64,000 bases of DNA from Oceanobacillus alkalisoli (GTDB lineage: Bacteria; Bacillota; Bacilli; Bacillales; Amphibacillaceae), in assembly GCF_021556485.1 (NCBI RefSeq), contig NZ_JAKGBW010000017.1:32790-96789 (forward strand), in the 5' to 3' direction. The position numbers and the translations under genes are program-made. Shown here in pieces: positions 8,331-17,200 of this stretch. Below the pieces are notes generated by a model that had not been told where the DNA came from, did no database searches, and was given only the letters and a program-made list of their open reading frames with translations. Each line of letters starts with the position of its first letter. The stretch's first letter is position 1.

Positions 8331-9239
8331 TTGCCGATTAATATACCGAGAGAATTACCAGCGAGGGAAACATTAAAAGAAGAAAAGATTTTTGTAATGG
8401 AGGAAGACAGAGCCCGTACTCAGGATATACGTCCATTAAATATCTTAATTTTGAATTTAATGCCTGAAAAGGAAAAAACAGAACTGCAATTACTACGTTT
8501 ATTAGGGAATACACCATTACAAGTGAATATTACATTCTTACGGACAGCAACGTATCAATCCAAAAATGTCAGCAATTATCATCTCGATACGTTTTATACG
8601 ACATTTGATAAAATAAAATCGCGTAAGTTTGATGGCCTTATTATTACTGGTGCACCAATTGAACATCTGGAGTTTGAAGAGGTTAACTATTGGCGGGAGT
8701 TACAACAGATTATGGATTGGTCGGTGGAGAATGTAACGTCAAACCTCTACATATGTTGGGGAGCCCAAGCAGCACTTTACCATCATTATGGAATCGAAAA
8801 AGAAGCCTTGCCTGAGAAATACTTTGGTATTTTCAATCATGATGTTTCCTTACCAACTGAAAAGCTCGTCCAAGGTTTTAATGATAACTTTTTTGCACCA
8901 CATTCGAGACATACGACCGTTAGCTTGGAAGCAATTGAAGAGCATCCCGAACTTTCCCTGTTATCGAAGACAGATGAAAATTCTCCATTCATCATTCTTT
9001 CAAAAGATCGGAAAAACATTATGATTACAGGTCATCTAGAGTATGATGCTACAACGCTTCGTGATGAATATGAGCGGGACATGAAAAAGGGCTTTGAGAT
9101 GGAGGTGCCTGTAAACTACTTTCCAGATGATGACCCGGAGAAGCCTCCTTTAAATTTGTGGCGCTCCCATACACATTTACTGTTTTCGAATTGGCTGAAC
9201 TACTATGTCTACCAAGAAACACCGTATCATTGGAATTGA
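8331..9239 (+). CDS. metA: Homoserine O-acetyltransferase MetA
   Basis: MetA activates homoserine for methionine synthesis. The 302-residue product is full length: [13 protein letters not shown] at the start, [13 protein letters not shown] with Glu 111, [15 protein letters not shown] with the nucleophile Cys 142, and GHLEYD with His 235 and Glu 237. Glu 111 is the residue linked to acetyl-CoA rather than succinyl-CoA use, so an O-acetyltransferase is expected. The start is TTG 8331 behind GAGGGGA; the family N-terminus begins exactly here. No T-box or S-box leader was seen in the short 5' region, unlike many methionine genes of Bacillaceae. It is followed by a strong bidirectional terminator. 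Confidence 0.95.
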   Translation: MPINIPRELPARETLKEEKIFVMEEDRARTQDIRPLNILILNLMPEKEKTELQLLRLLGNTPLQVNITFLRTATYQSKNVSNYHLDTFYTTFDKIKSRKFDGLIITGAPIEHLEFEEVNYWRELQQIMDWSVENVTSNLYICWGAQAALYHHYGIEKEALPEKYFGIFNHDVSLPTEKLVQGFNDNFFAPHSRHTTVSLEAIEEHPELSLLSKTDENSPFIILSKDRKNIMITGHLEYDATTLRDEYERDMKKGFEMEVPVNYFPDDDPEKPPLNLWRSHTHLLFSNWLNYYVYQETPYHWN

Positions 9240-9265
9240 CAAAAGAGTTGCTTAGACAATAAAAA

Positions 9266-9320
9266 ATCCGAACAAACCAAGTAAATCTTTGGTGCAGCTT
9301 GCTAGCTGGTTTGTTCGGAT
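9266..9320. terminator. Bidirectional terminator between metA and the DUF3006 gene
   Basis: A perfect 14-bp stem (ATCCGAACAAACCA at 9266-9279 with TGGTTTGTTCGGAT at 9307-9320), A-rich on the metA side and followed by ATTTC. It separates two convergent genes. Confidence 0.85.
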
Positions 9321-9323
9321 ATT

Positions 9324-9590
9324 TCATCGCTTGAATTTACTGCCTTTTTTCTTTCCTCGCAATTGATCCATGAGGGAAGCGGATTTTTTAGCCGCTGCTT
9401 TTGTCTGTGTCAAATCAATACTGGCGATTTGATAGCTGCCGTTAGCTTTCTCTAAGTTGAATATCGTATGTTTGGCACTGCCCCGAGGTAAACCTTCTTT
9501 GTTAACGATCAATTCCTCTTTCGTTTCTTCAATAAGAATAACCGCCTGATTTCCTTCGAATCGATCTAAAATCCCTTTCATTGTACACAT
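9324..9590 (-). CDS. DUF3006 domain-containing protein, copy 1
   Basis: The 88-residue protein opens ILDRFEGNQAVILIEE (DUF3006 beta-rich core) and ends with a lysine-rich tail KKKGSKFKR. No signal peptide is visible, so it is cytoplasmic. The ATG at 9590 has AAGGG six bases upstream; the ATG at 9581 overlaps the preceding stop as ATGA. Either start implies translational coupling to the upstream metallo-hydrolase gene. DUF3006 genes often lie beside ComEC-like hydrolases; the function is unknown. A paralogue is at 10917. Confidence 0.8.
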   Translation of the reverse strand: MCTMKGILDRFEGNQAVILIEETKEELIVNKEGLPRGSAKHTIFNLEKANGSYQIASIDLTQTKAAAKKSASLMDQLRGKKKGSKFKR

Positions 9591-10804
9591 GCAATCCCTT
9601 CTGTTTGAATATCCGCCATTCGTGCAGAACCAATTCCAGCGATTTTTGTCAGGTCACTAATGGTCTGGAAAGGTCGCAGTTCAATTAAATCTACGGCCCG
9701 CTCTGGACCAATATGGATAATTTGCTGTAATTCTTCAACTGTCGCTTCATTAATATTAACACAACTAGAAGAAGAAACTTGTTCTGTTTCTTTGTTTTTA
9801 TTTTGGGACATTTGCTCTGACCCCGTTGTCCCGCTGTCAGGCGCTGCAATATTTGTGTCGATTTGGATGTCTGTGCCATTTGTTGTGAGGAGGATTGTGC
9901 CATGAATGGCTGTACCGTATAGTTCGATGTTCCTTTCTTCTATGGCTGAGACGACTTCTGGGCTCGGGTGGCCATAGCTGTTATCGGCGCCTGCACTATA
10001 AACGACAATTTTTGGTGAAACTGCATCAATGAATGCTGGGTCATTCGATGTTTTCGAGCCATGGTGTCCAAGGTGGAGGACGTCGGCTGATACATTAAAG
10101 TTGCTTCGCATATAAGTTTCTTCACGCAGGCCGGCATCCCCGGTCAAAACGAATTTCACATTATCATATGTAAACAAGGCGGAAATGGATTCCTCGTTGG
10201 TTTTCCCTGAAATGTTATCCGGGTACAGGATTTCAATTTGCAATGGACCGATTGCAAATTCTTCACCTGCTCGGGGTTCATAATAGTCCGCATTACTGGC
10301 TAGAACTGCTTCAATTGCATCCTGAAACGTCTGGGAAGAACTTTCATTACCTGACATCCATACTTCTCCGACATCAAAGGTCTGCATGACTTGTTCAAGT
10401 TGTCCAATATGATCAGCATCCGGATGGCTCACGATAACAAGATCAATAAAATTTACATCATTTCCAGTTAAGTAATTCGTTACCTCACTGCCGCGCCAAT
10501 CACCCGTATCAAATAAAACAGTATATTGTTCCTCACCTGAACGGTACCGGAATAAGGTAGCATCAGCTTGACCAACATCGATAAAATGAACGGATAGTTC
10601 TTCAAGTTTTTCCGTCTGATTTTTCTCAGGTGAAACCTCTTCGGTCGTATCCTTTGCTTCGTCCTGTTTAGCCGCAGTGGATACGGTCTTTTGGTTGCTC
10701 ACTGTTGTTTCATTGGCATGATTCGCTGTGTCTGTTGGCATTTCCTCGCAAGCGGAAAAGATGAACAGTCCAAGGAATGCCAATATAAATGTTAAACGTT
10801 TCAC
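9578..10804 (-). CDS. Secreted ComEC-like MBL-fold lipoprotein with C-terminal helix-hairpin-helix
   Basis: The 408-residue protein has a lipoprotein signal (FSAC, Cys 19), then a Thr/Glu-rich linker to about residue 68. The metallo-beta-lactamase domain (about 70-310) opens VHFIDVGQADATLF and carries SHPDADH at 126-132, TGDAG and LGHHGSKTS, the pattern of the ComEC C-terminal nuclease-type domain. Residues about 348-408 (CVNINEATVEELQQI, then HIGPERAVDLIE and IAGIGSARMADI) are a ComEA-like double helix-hairpin-helix that binds DNA. I infer an extracellular, membrane-anchored DNA-acting hydrolase. Its gene overlaps the DUF3006 gene. It is too short to be ComEC itself and has no membrane channel. 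Confidence 0.85.
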   Translation of the reverse strand: MKRLTFILAFLGLFIFSACEEMPTDTANHANETTVSNQKTVSTAAKQDEAKDTTEEVSPEKNQTEKLEELSVHFIDVGQADATLFRYRSGEEQYTVLFDTGDWRGSEVTNYLTGNDVNFIDLVIVSHPDADHIGQLEQVMQTFDVGEVWMSGNESSSQTFQDAIEAVLASNADYYEPRAGEEFAIGPLQIEILYPDNISGKTNEESISALFTYDNVKFVLTGDAGLREETYMRSNFNVSADVLHLGHHGSKTSNDPAFIDAVSPKIVVYSAGADNSYGHPSPEVVSAIEERNIELYGTAIHGTILLTTNGTDIQIDTNIAAPDSGTTGSEQMSQNKNKETEQVSSSSCVNINEATVEELQQIIHIGPERAVDLIELRPFQTISDLTKIAGIGSARMADIQTEGIACVQ

Positions 10805-10916
10805 ATAACTTCCCCCTAAACTTCAAAACTTCCATCAATAGAGTAGCAAATAGAGTCTGGAAAATCCAGTGTGTAATAGATTCAATCATGATTTATAATG
10901 AAGGGAGATATGCTTT

Positions 10917-11276
10917 ATGAGAGTTTGGCTTGCTATTTATTTTACTTTTTATGGATGTGGGCTTACTCCAGAAATTGGTGTTGTCGACCGGATGGAAGAA
11001 GATAAAGCTGTTATTTTATTAGAAAAAACCGGAGAAGAATTAATCATCGATAAAAAAAGCCGCCGTATGATGGTGCATGAAAATAACTGGCTGCTTCTTG
11101 TCCGCCTAAACAATACCCCTGTCATCTTGGCGGAGTTAGCCGGTCAAGCTGACCGGCAACAGAAAAAGAGTCATGCATTAATAGAGGAATTAAGAGAAAG
11201 GAGCCCATTATTCCACCATAGATCCAATCGCACCAGCGTATGCTCCTTTATCCAAAAATATTGGCTCATACGCTAA
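10917..11276 (+). CDS. DUF3006 domain-containing protein, copy 2, with hydrophobic N-terminus
   Basis: The 119-residue product has a hydrophobic start (MRVWLAIYFTFYGCG) before the DUF3006 core IGVVDRMEEDKAVILLEK. It aligns with copy 1 at 9590 through DKAVILLEKTGEELIID and ends LIEELRERS. The last 23 codons are basic and low in family signal because they overlap the 3' end of the convergent coaW gene by 69 bp. The start is ATG 10917 behind AAGGGAGATA. The short hydrophobic leader may be a membrane anchor or a fused non-native start. Confidence 0.6.
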   Translation: MRVWLAIYFTFYGCGLTPEIGVVDRMEEDKAVILLEKTGEELIIDKKSRRMMVHENNWLLLVRLNNTPVILAELAGQADRQQKKSHALIEELRERSPLFHHRSNRTSVCSFIQKYWLIR

Positions 11277-12008
11277 CATCTCACGAAAAATTGACAGTAC
11301 ATCCCGCAATGGTTTATTCCCTTGTATCGTACTGCCGATGAAAACTACTTTCCTTACATCTTTACTGTTCATCACGGTTGCGGCAAGAGAAATAATCACT
11401 TCACCAATTAGTTGTGTTAGGGCACGCAATTGGTCGGCTTGCGAGCTTTCATTTAGAAACTGTATTTTACCAAAGTTCGCTGCTGTCAGTTCCTGCGTGA
11501 GTGGTGCATGTTGTTCTCCGTATATATCTTTAACGAGTAGGTCAACATGGTAATGATTCCCTGATGCACTAAGTTCAACAAGCTCACGAAAGGTTTTCCC
11601 GCAGCCTGCAAGAAGTAATTCGATTCCTAACCATGTTCCGCCACCAACCCCGCTCCCAAGCACGCGTTCAAATTCTCCATTGTTGACGTGAAATATAGAA
11701 GTGCCTGTTCCAATATTAACGAGAATGTATTCTTCTGGTACGTTTGTTTCTTTGCTCAGCAAATAATCTGTCCCTCGGACAATGGACGGGAATTCGGCAG
11801 TTGTTACAGTTGGCTGCTGGAGTATTTTTGACAGTTCCTCCCATCTCCCGCCTGTACCATAAACATGTGTATCTGGAGCAAGCATATGGAGCCAATTCAC
11901 GAAAGAGTTTTTATCCTGATACGGATATGTTTTCACATGCAGCTGACTTTGCTCGACATAAGCAAGTTTGATCAAAGAGCCACCAGCATCAATTCCTATT
12001 CGTTGCAT
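11208..12008 (-). CDS. coaW: Type II pantothenate kinase CoaW
   Basis: CoaW phosphorylates pantothenate in the first step of coenzyme A synthesis. The 266-residue product has the ASKHA kinase blocks IGIDAGGSLIKLAY at the N-terminus (ATP loop), a Glu-containing segment, VNIGTGTSIFHV and GSGVGGGTWLG, and a C-terminal GSTIQGN. This matches the staphylococcal-type kinase that is not inhibited by CoA. The start is the ATG at 12008 behind AGGAGGAAAAAG. Its 3' end overlaps the DUF3006 gene on the other strand. Confidence 0.93.
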   Translation of the reverse strand: MQRIGIDAGGSLIKLAYVEQSQLHVKTYPYQDKNSFVNWLHMLAPDTHVYGTGGRWEELSKILQQPTVTTAEFPSIVRGTDYLLSKETNVPEEYILVNIGTGTSIFHVNNGEFERVLGSGVGGGTWLGIELLLAGCGKTFRELVELSASGNHYHVDLLVKDIYGEQHAPLTQELTAANFGKIQFLNESSQADQLRALTQLIGEVIISLAATVMNSKDVRKVVFIGSTIQGNKPLRDVLSIFREMLAYEPIFLDKGAYAGAIGSMVE

Positions 12009-12129
12009 CTTTTTCCTCCTAAAGTAATAATCTAAAAACGCTCATGAACATCTAATTGTCATTATCTAGGTGTAGTTATTTCTCGTCAAGTCAGGTAAAA
12101 TAGATTTAAGTGAAACTTTATACTTGGCT

Positions 12130-12161
12130 TTGTCGTATTAGTGGTAGAGTGTTCATACAGG
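12130..12161 (+). promoter_or_regulatory. Candidate promoter for xpaC-yaaN
   Basis: GTATT (12135-12139), a 14-bp gap and CATACA (12154-12159) resemble a mother-cell sigma-E promoter. TTGTCG at 12130-12135 with a -10-like TCATAC could also be sigma-A. The two readings overlap and I cannot separate them. Confidence 0.3.
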
Positions 12162-12189
12162 GCGTGTATTTTATTATAGGAGTGATGAA

Positions 12190-12831
12190 ATGAAAGCATT
12201 TTTCGAATTTGTTTTACGACAGGCGGCGGCTTTCACTGCAACAGGGGTTATCTGGTTGATCAGTTTTTTCGCCTTTTCGCAAATTTTTCTCCTTTCCACG
12301 GCGTACGCACTTGTCTGTGGGGTCGTCACCTATTATGCTGTAAAACATTTACAGATTTCCCGCGACGCAAAACGGCATGGACTGACACGGAAGGAATATA
12401 AATTCATTTCCGGGAACTTGAAAGAAGCGAAAGCAAAAGTCATCCGGCTGCAACGTGCCTTGGTGCAAGTTCGTCCACTGGGCAATGCGAAGGAGAACTT
12501 TGAAATTCTTCGCACCGTAAAAAGGATTTACACAAATACAAAACGTGAACCGTGGAGGTTCTTCAAGGCGGAAGCGTTTTTCTATAAGCATCTCGATTCG
12601 TTAGTTGAAATCACGGAAAAATATGCTTACCTTTCTAAACAACAGGTGAAATCAAGGGAAATGAGTGAAACAATGCGGGATTCGAGACTCGCAATTATCG
12701 TTCTTGGTCAAACTGTAAATAAAGACCTTCGCATTATGCTGAATGATGATGTCGATACATTGCATTTTGAACTTGACGTAGCGAAGAAAACATTACAAAA
12801 ACCGAAGAAAACGAATGGGAGGGTTATCTGA
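12190..12831 (+). CDS. xpaC: XpaC-like protein (5-bromo-4-chloroindolyl phosphate hydrolysis family)
   Basis: The 213-residue membrane protein has two N-terminal helices (about residues 8-28 and 32-52) and a long, basic helical cytoplasmic part. The two-helix start followed by [21 protein letters not shown] is typical of XpaC, which pairs with the TelA-family gene yaaN in Bacillus subtilis, as here. Despite the family name, the biochemical role is not settled. The start is ATG 12190 after TAGGAGTG. Its stop shares one base with the yaaN start. Confidence 0.85.
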   Translation: MKAFFEFVLRQAAAFTATGVIWLISFFAFSQIFLLSTAYALVCGVVTYYAVKHLQISRDAKRHGLTRKEYKFISGNLKEAKAKVIRLQRALVQVRPLGNAKENFEILRTVKRIYTNTKREPWRFFKAEAFFYKHLDSLVEITEKYAYLSKQQVKSREMSETMRDSRLAIIVLGQTVNKDLRIMLNDDVDTLHFELDVAKKTLQKPKKTNGRVI

Positions 12832-13991
12832 TGGCTGAAGAGAAAAAGAATGAATTTGAATTGGACGAGCTGCTGGCTAATCCGTTCGGCAGTGAATCCG
12901 CAGATAAGGAAATCAGCGAAGTGGAGACAGAAACAGATGTAAAGGAAAAAAGGCTTGTCGATGTATTGCCGGAAGATAAGAAAAAACGTGCTTTACAACT
13001 TGCAGAACAAATTGATCCAGCGAACTTTCAAAGTGTATCCCTATACGGAACAGAAGCACAATCCAAGCTGATGGATTTTTCCCATGATATGTTGGATCAT
13101 GTGAAAAATAGTGATATCGGGGAGATTGGTGGCATCTTATCCGACCTCATGAAGAAACTCGAACAAGTTGATCCGGATGATTTGCGGACAGATAATCGAG
13201 GATTTCTTGCCAAGATTTTCAATCGCGTATCAAGTTCTGTGAATCAAGTCCTATCCAATTATCAAAAGACCGGGGCACAAATTGACAGGATTAGTGTGAA
13301 GCTTGATCGGGGCAAAAATGAACTGACGAAGGATAATAAATTGCTGGAGCAACTCTTTGTAAAAAACAAAGAATACTTTGATGCCTTAAATATTTTTATC
13401 GCAGCCGGAGAAGTGAAGATTGATGAGCTCCGAACGAAAGAAATTCCCGCCCTTAAAGCAAAAGCGGAAGCAAGCCAAAATCAAATGATGGTTCAGGAAG
13501 TAAATGATTTGATTCAATTTACCGACCGCCTGGAAAAGCGCACCCATGATTTGAAGTTAAGCAGACAGATTACCATTCAGAGTGCCCCGCAGATTCGGCT
13601 CATTCAGAATACGAATCAAGCACTCGTTGAAAAAATTCAATCCTCAATACTAACGGCAATTCCACTTTGGAAAAACCAAATTGCAATTGCACTCACATTA
13701 CTGCGCCAACGGAATGCAGTCGAAGCGCAAAAGCTTGTTTCCGAAACAACGAATGATCTCATGTTGAAGAACTCGGAACTGCTGCGCACGAATACGATTG
13801 AGACAGCGAAAGAAAATGAGCGTGGTCTCGTCGATATTGAAACACTTAAGAAAACACAGGAAGATTTAATTTCCACGATTGAAGAGACACTTACAATTCA
13901 AGCAGAAGGCAGAGAGAAGCGCCAACAGGCAGAAAAAGAAATGATTGTAATGGAAGAGGAAATGAAACAGAAATTATTAGAATTGAAATAA
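12831..13991 (+). CDS. yaaN: Toxic anion resistance protein YaaN (TelA family)
   Basis: The 386-residue, highly alpha-helical cytoplasmic protein is of the TelA/KlaA family, linked to tellurite and toxic anion resistance. The acidic N-terminus is followed by coiled-coil helices; the central [18 protein letters not shown]-like region appears here as [19 protein letters not shown] (about residues 250-270). It closes the two-gene xpaC operon (overlapping start/stop) and is followed by a terminator. The mechanism is not known. Confidence 0.88.
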   Translation: MAEEKKNEFELDELLANPFGSESADKEISEVETETDVKEKRLVDVLPEDKKKRALQLAEQIDPANFQSVSLYGTEAQSKLMDFSHDMLDHVKNSDIGEIGGILSDLMKKLEQVDPDDLRTDNRGFLAKIFNRVSSSVNQVLSNYQKTGAQIDRISVKLDRGKNELTKDNKLLEQLFVKNKEYFDALNIFIAAGEVKIDELRTKEIPALKAKAEASQNQMMVQEVNDLIQFTDRLEKRTHDLKLSRQITIQSAPQIRLIQNTNQALVEKIQSSILTAIPLWKNQIAIALTLLRQRNAVEAQKLVSETTNDLMLKNSELLRTNTIETAKENERGLVDIETLKKTQEDLISTIEETLTIQAEGREKRQQAEKEMIVMEEEMKQKLLELK

Positions 13992-13995
13992 GGAG

Positions 13996-14037
13996 TAGGG
14001 TCAGTTTGAGAGTTGTATCAAATGACCCTATTTTTTT
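13996..14037 (+). terminator. Intrinsic terminator after yaaN
   Basis: TAGGGTCAGTTTG pairs with CAAATGACCCTA, with one bulged base, followed by seven T. Confidence 0.85.
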
Positions 14038-14131
14038 AGTGAAATCACTTGACAATAAAAATATGAAAATTTAGAATTAGAATAATACATGAAATGCAGA
14101 TTGTGCACATTTCTATTTTTTTGCAGAATAA

Positions 14132-14149
14132 TGAATGAACATTCACTCG
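14132..14149 (+). promoter_or_regulatory. FadR-like operator upstream of the nitronate/enoyl-CoA operon
   Basis: TGAATGA, a 4-base gap and TCACTCG form an inverted repeat with a perfect left half and two mismatches in the right half against the Bacillus FadR box (TGAATGA-N4-TCATTCA). It lies 35 bp before the first start codon. The link to fatty-acid control fits the operon content. Confidence 0.5.
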
Positions 14150-14183
14150 AAAACTAGCAGTAGTAAAAGGGGGATTATATTCC

Positions 14184-15170
14184 ATGACAAATGAAGTAAC
14201 GAAAAAGTTGCTGCGGGGGGTTAAACTGCCGGTTATCATGGCGCCGATGTTTCTTATTTCCAATCCGAAAATGGTGCTGGAGGCATGTGCTGAGGGGATA
14301 ATCGGTACATTTCCAGCTCTGAATACACGGACAACCGAGCAGTTGGATGATTGGATGCGAGAGATTACGGAAGGCTTACAGTTAAGAGGAAAAGAAGGCA
14401 AAGAATTAGCTCCATGGGGAATCAATTTTATTAGCCACCGTTCGAATAAACGATTTAAAGAAGATCTAACTTTGATTAAAAAGTATAAACCACCGCTTGT
14501 GATTACGTCACTTGGCGACCCGAGTCCTGTCGTAGCAATTGTGAAAGAATATGGCGGCATCGTTTTAAGTGATGTTATTGATATGAAATTTGCGAAGAAA
14601 ACTTTAGAAAAAGGAAGTGACGGGCTTGTTCTCGTCGCAGCTGGAGCGGGCGGGCATGGTGGCAGATTGAATCCGATTGCGTTCATGCATGAAATCCGGG
14701 AATTTTTCGACGGACCAGTTGCATTATCAGGCACGTTATCAAAGGGAGAAGATATCCTCGTTGCAGAGACACTCGGAGCTGATTTTGCTTATTTCGGTAC
14801 GAAGTTTATTCCTGCCAAGGAAAGCAGTGCAGCTGATGATTACCGTAAGATGATTATCGACTCCACGCTATCCGATATTACGTATACACCCGCCTTTAGC
14901 GGAATTCATGCCAATTACCTTACGAAAAGTATTGTAAATGCTGGTCTTGATCCAGAACAGCTTCCCGAAAAAGGAAAAATAGATATTTCTGAACTTGGTA
15001 ACCCAGATGTTAAGGCATGGCGAGATATTTGGGGAGCAGGTCAAGGGGTGGGGCCGGTTAAAAAAGAACAGCCGGTAAAAGAGATCATAACCGAGTTGCA
15101 AGAAGAATATTTAAAAGCGAAAGAAAAAATTGCAAATGAATATCAACAAGCAGTCCAGCAATTGAAATAA
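14184..15170 (+). CDS. Nitronate monooxygenase (NMO family, FMN-dependent)
   Basis: The 328-residue TIM-barrel flavoprotein oxidises alkyl nitronates. Family blocks are PVIMAPMFLISNP at the N-terminus, SLGDPSPV, the FMN phosphate loop AAGAGGHGGR (about 152-161), ALSGTLSKGED and GADFAYFGTKFIP. The start is ATG 14184 behind AAAGGGGG. It is first in a three-gene set with an enoyl-CoA hydratase and a metallo-hydrolase (12- and about 10-base gaps). In this setting it might act on an acyl substrate-linked nitronate or another flavin oxidation; the true substrate is unknown. Confidence 0.88.
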   Translation: MTNEVTKKLLRGVKLPVIMAPMFLISNPKMVLEACAEGIIGTFPALNTRTTEQLDDWMREITEGLQLRGKEGKELAPWGINFISHRSNKRFKEDLTLIKKYKPPLVITSLGDPSPVVAIVKEYGGIVLSDVIDMKFAKKTLEKGSDGLVLVAAGAGGHGGRLNPIAFMHEIREFFDGPVALSGTLSKGEDILVAETLGADFAYFGTKFIPAKESSAADDYRKMIIDSTLSDITYTPAFSGIHANYLTKSIVNAGLDPEQLPEKGKIDISELGNPDVKAWRDIWGAGQGVGPVKKEQPVKEIITELQEEYLKAKEKIANEYQQAVQQLK

Positions 15171-15182
15171 GGGGGAGAAAAG

Positions 15183-15956
15183 ATGAAGGTTGTAAAGGTG
15201 AAAAAGGAAAATCGTATTGCTTATATTACAATGAATCGGCCAGATAAACGGAATGCTTTATCCTATGAACTCGTAAATGATGTCATCGAAGCATTAATAG
15301 ATGCGGAAGAAGACCGAGCAATTCGCGTTGTTATTCTATCTGGGGAAGGAAAAGGATTTTCAGCAGGTGGTGATTTAGAGACGATTCACGATCTGAATGA
15401 ATCCGCCTCCATAATGAAGTATATGAAACGGGCTCTTGAAATTGTTCAAACAATCCGCAAGATGGACACATACGTCGTCGCCGCTGTAAATGGTTTCGCT
15501 GCAGGTGCCGGGTTCAGTATTGCGATGGCAGCGGACTTTATTGTAGCGGAAAGTGAAGCGACATTCGTTAGCAGTTTTTCAAACATCGCGCTGATTCCTG
15601 ATCTTGGATTAATGAAAGTTCTCACCGATAATGTTCCGCGACCCTTAGTGAAAGAGTGGATTTCTGCAGCCAAACCAGTGACTGCGGATGAACTAAAAGC
15701 TTGGGGACTTGTAAATCATGTTGCAAAAGAAAATCTGATACAAGAAGCGAATGATTTTGCCCAATTCATTGTAGACGGACCGCCACTTGCAAATCGGTTT
15801 GTAAAACAATTCGTCAACCATGCTGACAAACTAAATTATGAAACGAGTGACTTACAAGAAACAGCGATTCAAACACTGCTCCTCCAATCAGAAGATAATA
15901 AAGAAGGGATTGCAGCATTTTTTGAAAAACGAAAACCAAACTTTATAGGAAACTAA
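15183..15956 (+). CDS. Enoyl-CoA hydratase/isomerase family protein
   Basis: The 257-residue crotonase-fold protein has ITMNRPDKRNALSYEL, the first oxyanion-hole block GKGFSAGGDLE (about 58-68) and the second, AAVNGFAAGAGFSIAMAADF (about 99-118). The usual catalytic acid segment reads IPDLG rather than the PEGG of many hydratases, so isomerase or other crotonase chemistry is possible. The start is ATG 15183 after GGGGGAG. It lies second in the FadR-like operon, consistent with acyl-CoA metabolism. Confidence 0.85.
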   Translation: MKVVKVKKENRIAYITMNRPDKRNALSYELVNDVIEALIDAEEDRAIRVVILSGEGKGFSAGGDLETIHDLNESASIMKYMKRALEIVQTIRKMDTYVVAAVNGFAAGAGFSIAMAADFIVAESEATFVSSFSNIALIPDLGLMKVLTDNVPRPLVKEWISAAKPVTADELKAWGLVNHVAKENLIQEANDFAQFIVDGPPLANRFVKQFVNHADKLNYETSDLQETAIQTLLLQSEDNKEGIAAFFEKRKPNFIGN

Positions 15957-15966
15957 GGTGGAAGGA

Positions 15967-16917
15967 ATGGAGAGAATGTTAGAAGAATATGGTTTACAGC
16001 TTATTCGACTTGAGTTGCCGTTTCGTCTGAATCATGTGAACTGTTTTCTTGCAGAAGGGATAGATGGCTATACGGTCATTGATACCGGCCTGCATAATGA
16101 GAAGACAGTGAAACGCTGGGAAGAAGAGCTTGCTGGAAAAGAAGTAAAACATCTGATTATAACGCATTATCACCCAGATCATTACGGATATGCAGGAAGT
16201 TTTCAAGAAAGGTATGGTACGAGCGTTTCCATGTCCCAAATTGATGCGGAAAATGGGTTGTTCAGCTGGGAAAAGGAACTTCTCACCAAACTTGGAAAGT
16301 ATTATAGATTATCAGGTATTCCAGAGCAGATTGCGAGGCAAATGATTGAGAACACGGAAGCGTTTGTCCCGAGGGTACAACCTTATCCGACCATCTCGCA
16401 TTATTTGGAAGAAGGGGAAAAAATCGTTCTTGGAAAATATGAATATGAAGTTATTTTCACCCCGGGCCATTCGGAAGGACTCGTCACTTTTTATAATCAG
16501 GAAAAAAATACACTGCTAAGCACCGACCATATTCTACCAAAGATTACACCGAATATTTCTCACTGGTTCCATGGTGATCCAAATCCGCTTTCAAGTTATT
16601 TCGATTCATTGGACAAAATTGCTGCACTTGAGGTGGACTTCATTATCCCGTCACATGGCAAACCGTTTCATGAAGGGCATTTACGCGTATTGGAATTAAA
16701 AGCGCATCATTACGAAAGGCTTGAAGCTTTGCACGAAATTATTCAGGCAGGTCGAACGGTTTATGAAGCCTGTGAACAGCTTTTCAATAAACAATTAAAT
16801 ATCCATGAAACACGGTTCGCAATTGGAGAAACCCTTGCCCACCTGGAATATCTCCGTTTAAATGGAGGATGTCAAAGGGAACAGCAAGGAGAAGTATATG
16901 TATACCGTGCAGATTAA
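15967..16917 (+). CDS. MBL-fold metallo-hydrolase
   Basis: The 316-residue zinc hydrolase has VIDTGL, the metal-binding ITHYHPDHYGYAG (about residues 61-73), FTPGHSEGL and LSTDHILP. This is the glyoxalase-II-like branch with a C-terminal helical extension. The start is ATG 15967, five bases after AAGGTGG; a GTG at 15958 is less likely because it lies within that site. It is third in the operon with nitronate monooxygenase and enoyl-CoA hydratase, so a thioester substrate is a reasonable guess but unproven. Confidence 0.85.
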   Translation: MERMLEEYGLQLIRLELPFRLNHVNCFLAEGIDGYTVIDTGLHNEKTVKRWEEELAGKEVKHLIITHYHPDHYGYAGSFQERYGTSVSMSQIDAENGLFSWEKELLTKLGKYYRLSGIPEQIARQMIENTEAFVPRVQPYPTISHYLEEGEKIVLGKYEYEVIFTPGHSEGLVTFYNQEKNTLLSTDHILPKITPNISHWFHGDPNPLSSYFDSLDKIAALEVDFIIPSHGKPFHEGHLRVLELKAHHYERLEALHEIIQAGRTVYEACEQLFNKQLNIHETRFAIGETLAHLEYLRLNGGCQREQQGEVYVYRAD

Positions 16918-17035
16918 TTGTTTTCTTAACTTGCCTTTCCTCACTGCATAGAAAATGAAGAGCTACTGTTTTTAGTCAACTGCAGTTATCAGCACCATTC
17001 ATGCCCGCTCTGTGCTCAAGCAGTCGGAGTGCTCC

Positions 17036-17126
17036 AGTTTGTACGTTGCTGCGACTACTGGATGCGCTAGTACAAGCGTTGCGAAACGAATCGCGAACCT
17101 AGCCTGTAATGGCGCTTCTGCCTTTG
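17036..17126. repeat. Intergenic repeat, family R2, short diverged copy
   Basis: It shares AGTTTGTACGTTGCTG (17036-17051, exact) and GGCGCTTCTGCCTTTG (17111-17126, one mismatch) with the end of the 4091-4451 element. The bases between these two blocks are unrelated, about 60 here against 4 there. It lies in the gap before the aldo/keto reductase. Confidence 0.55.
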
Positions 17127-17200
17127 CTTTCCAATTTGTTAGAAGTAAGAAAATAATGATAAGATAGAAGATGGAAGAAACAATGAATGGGAGGATAACG

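Noticed and set aside
14045-14734. A 229-codon open frame on the minus strand
   Set aside because: It lies opposite the start of the nitronate monooxygenase gene, has no ribosome binding site and no family-like sequence; it is a shadow.
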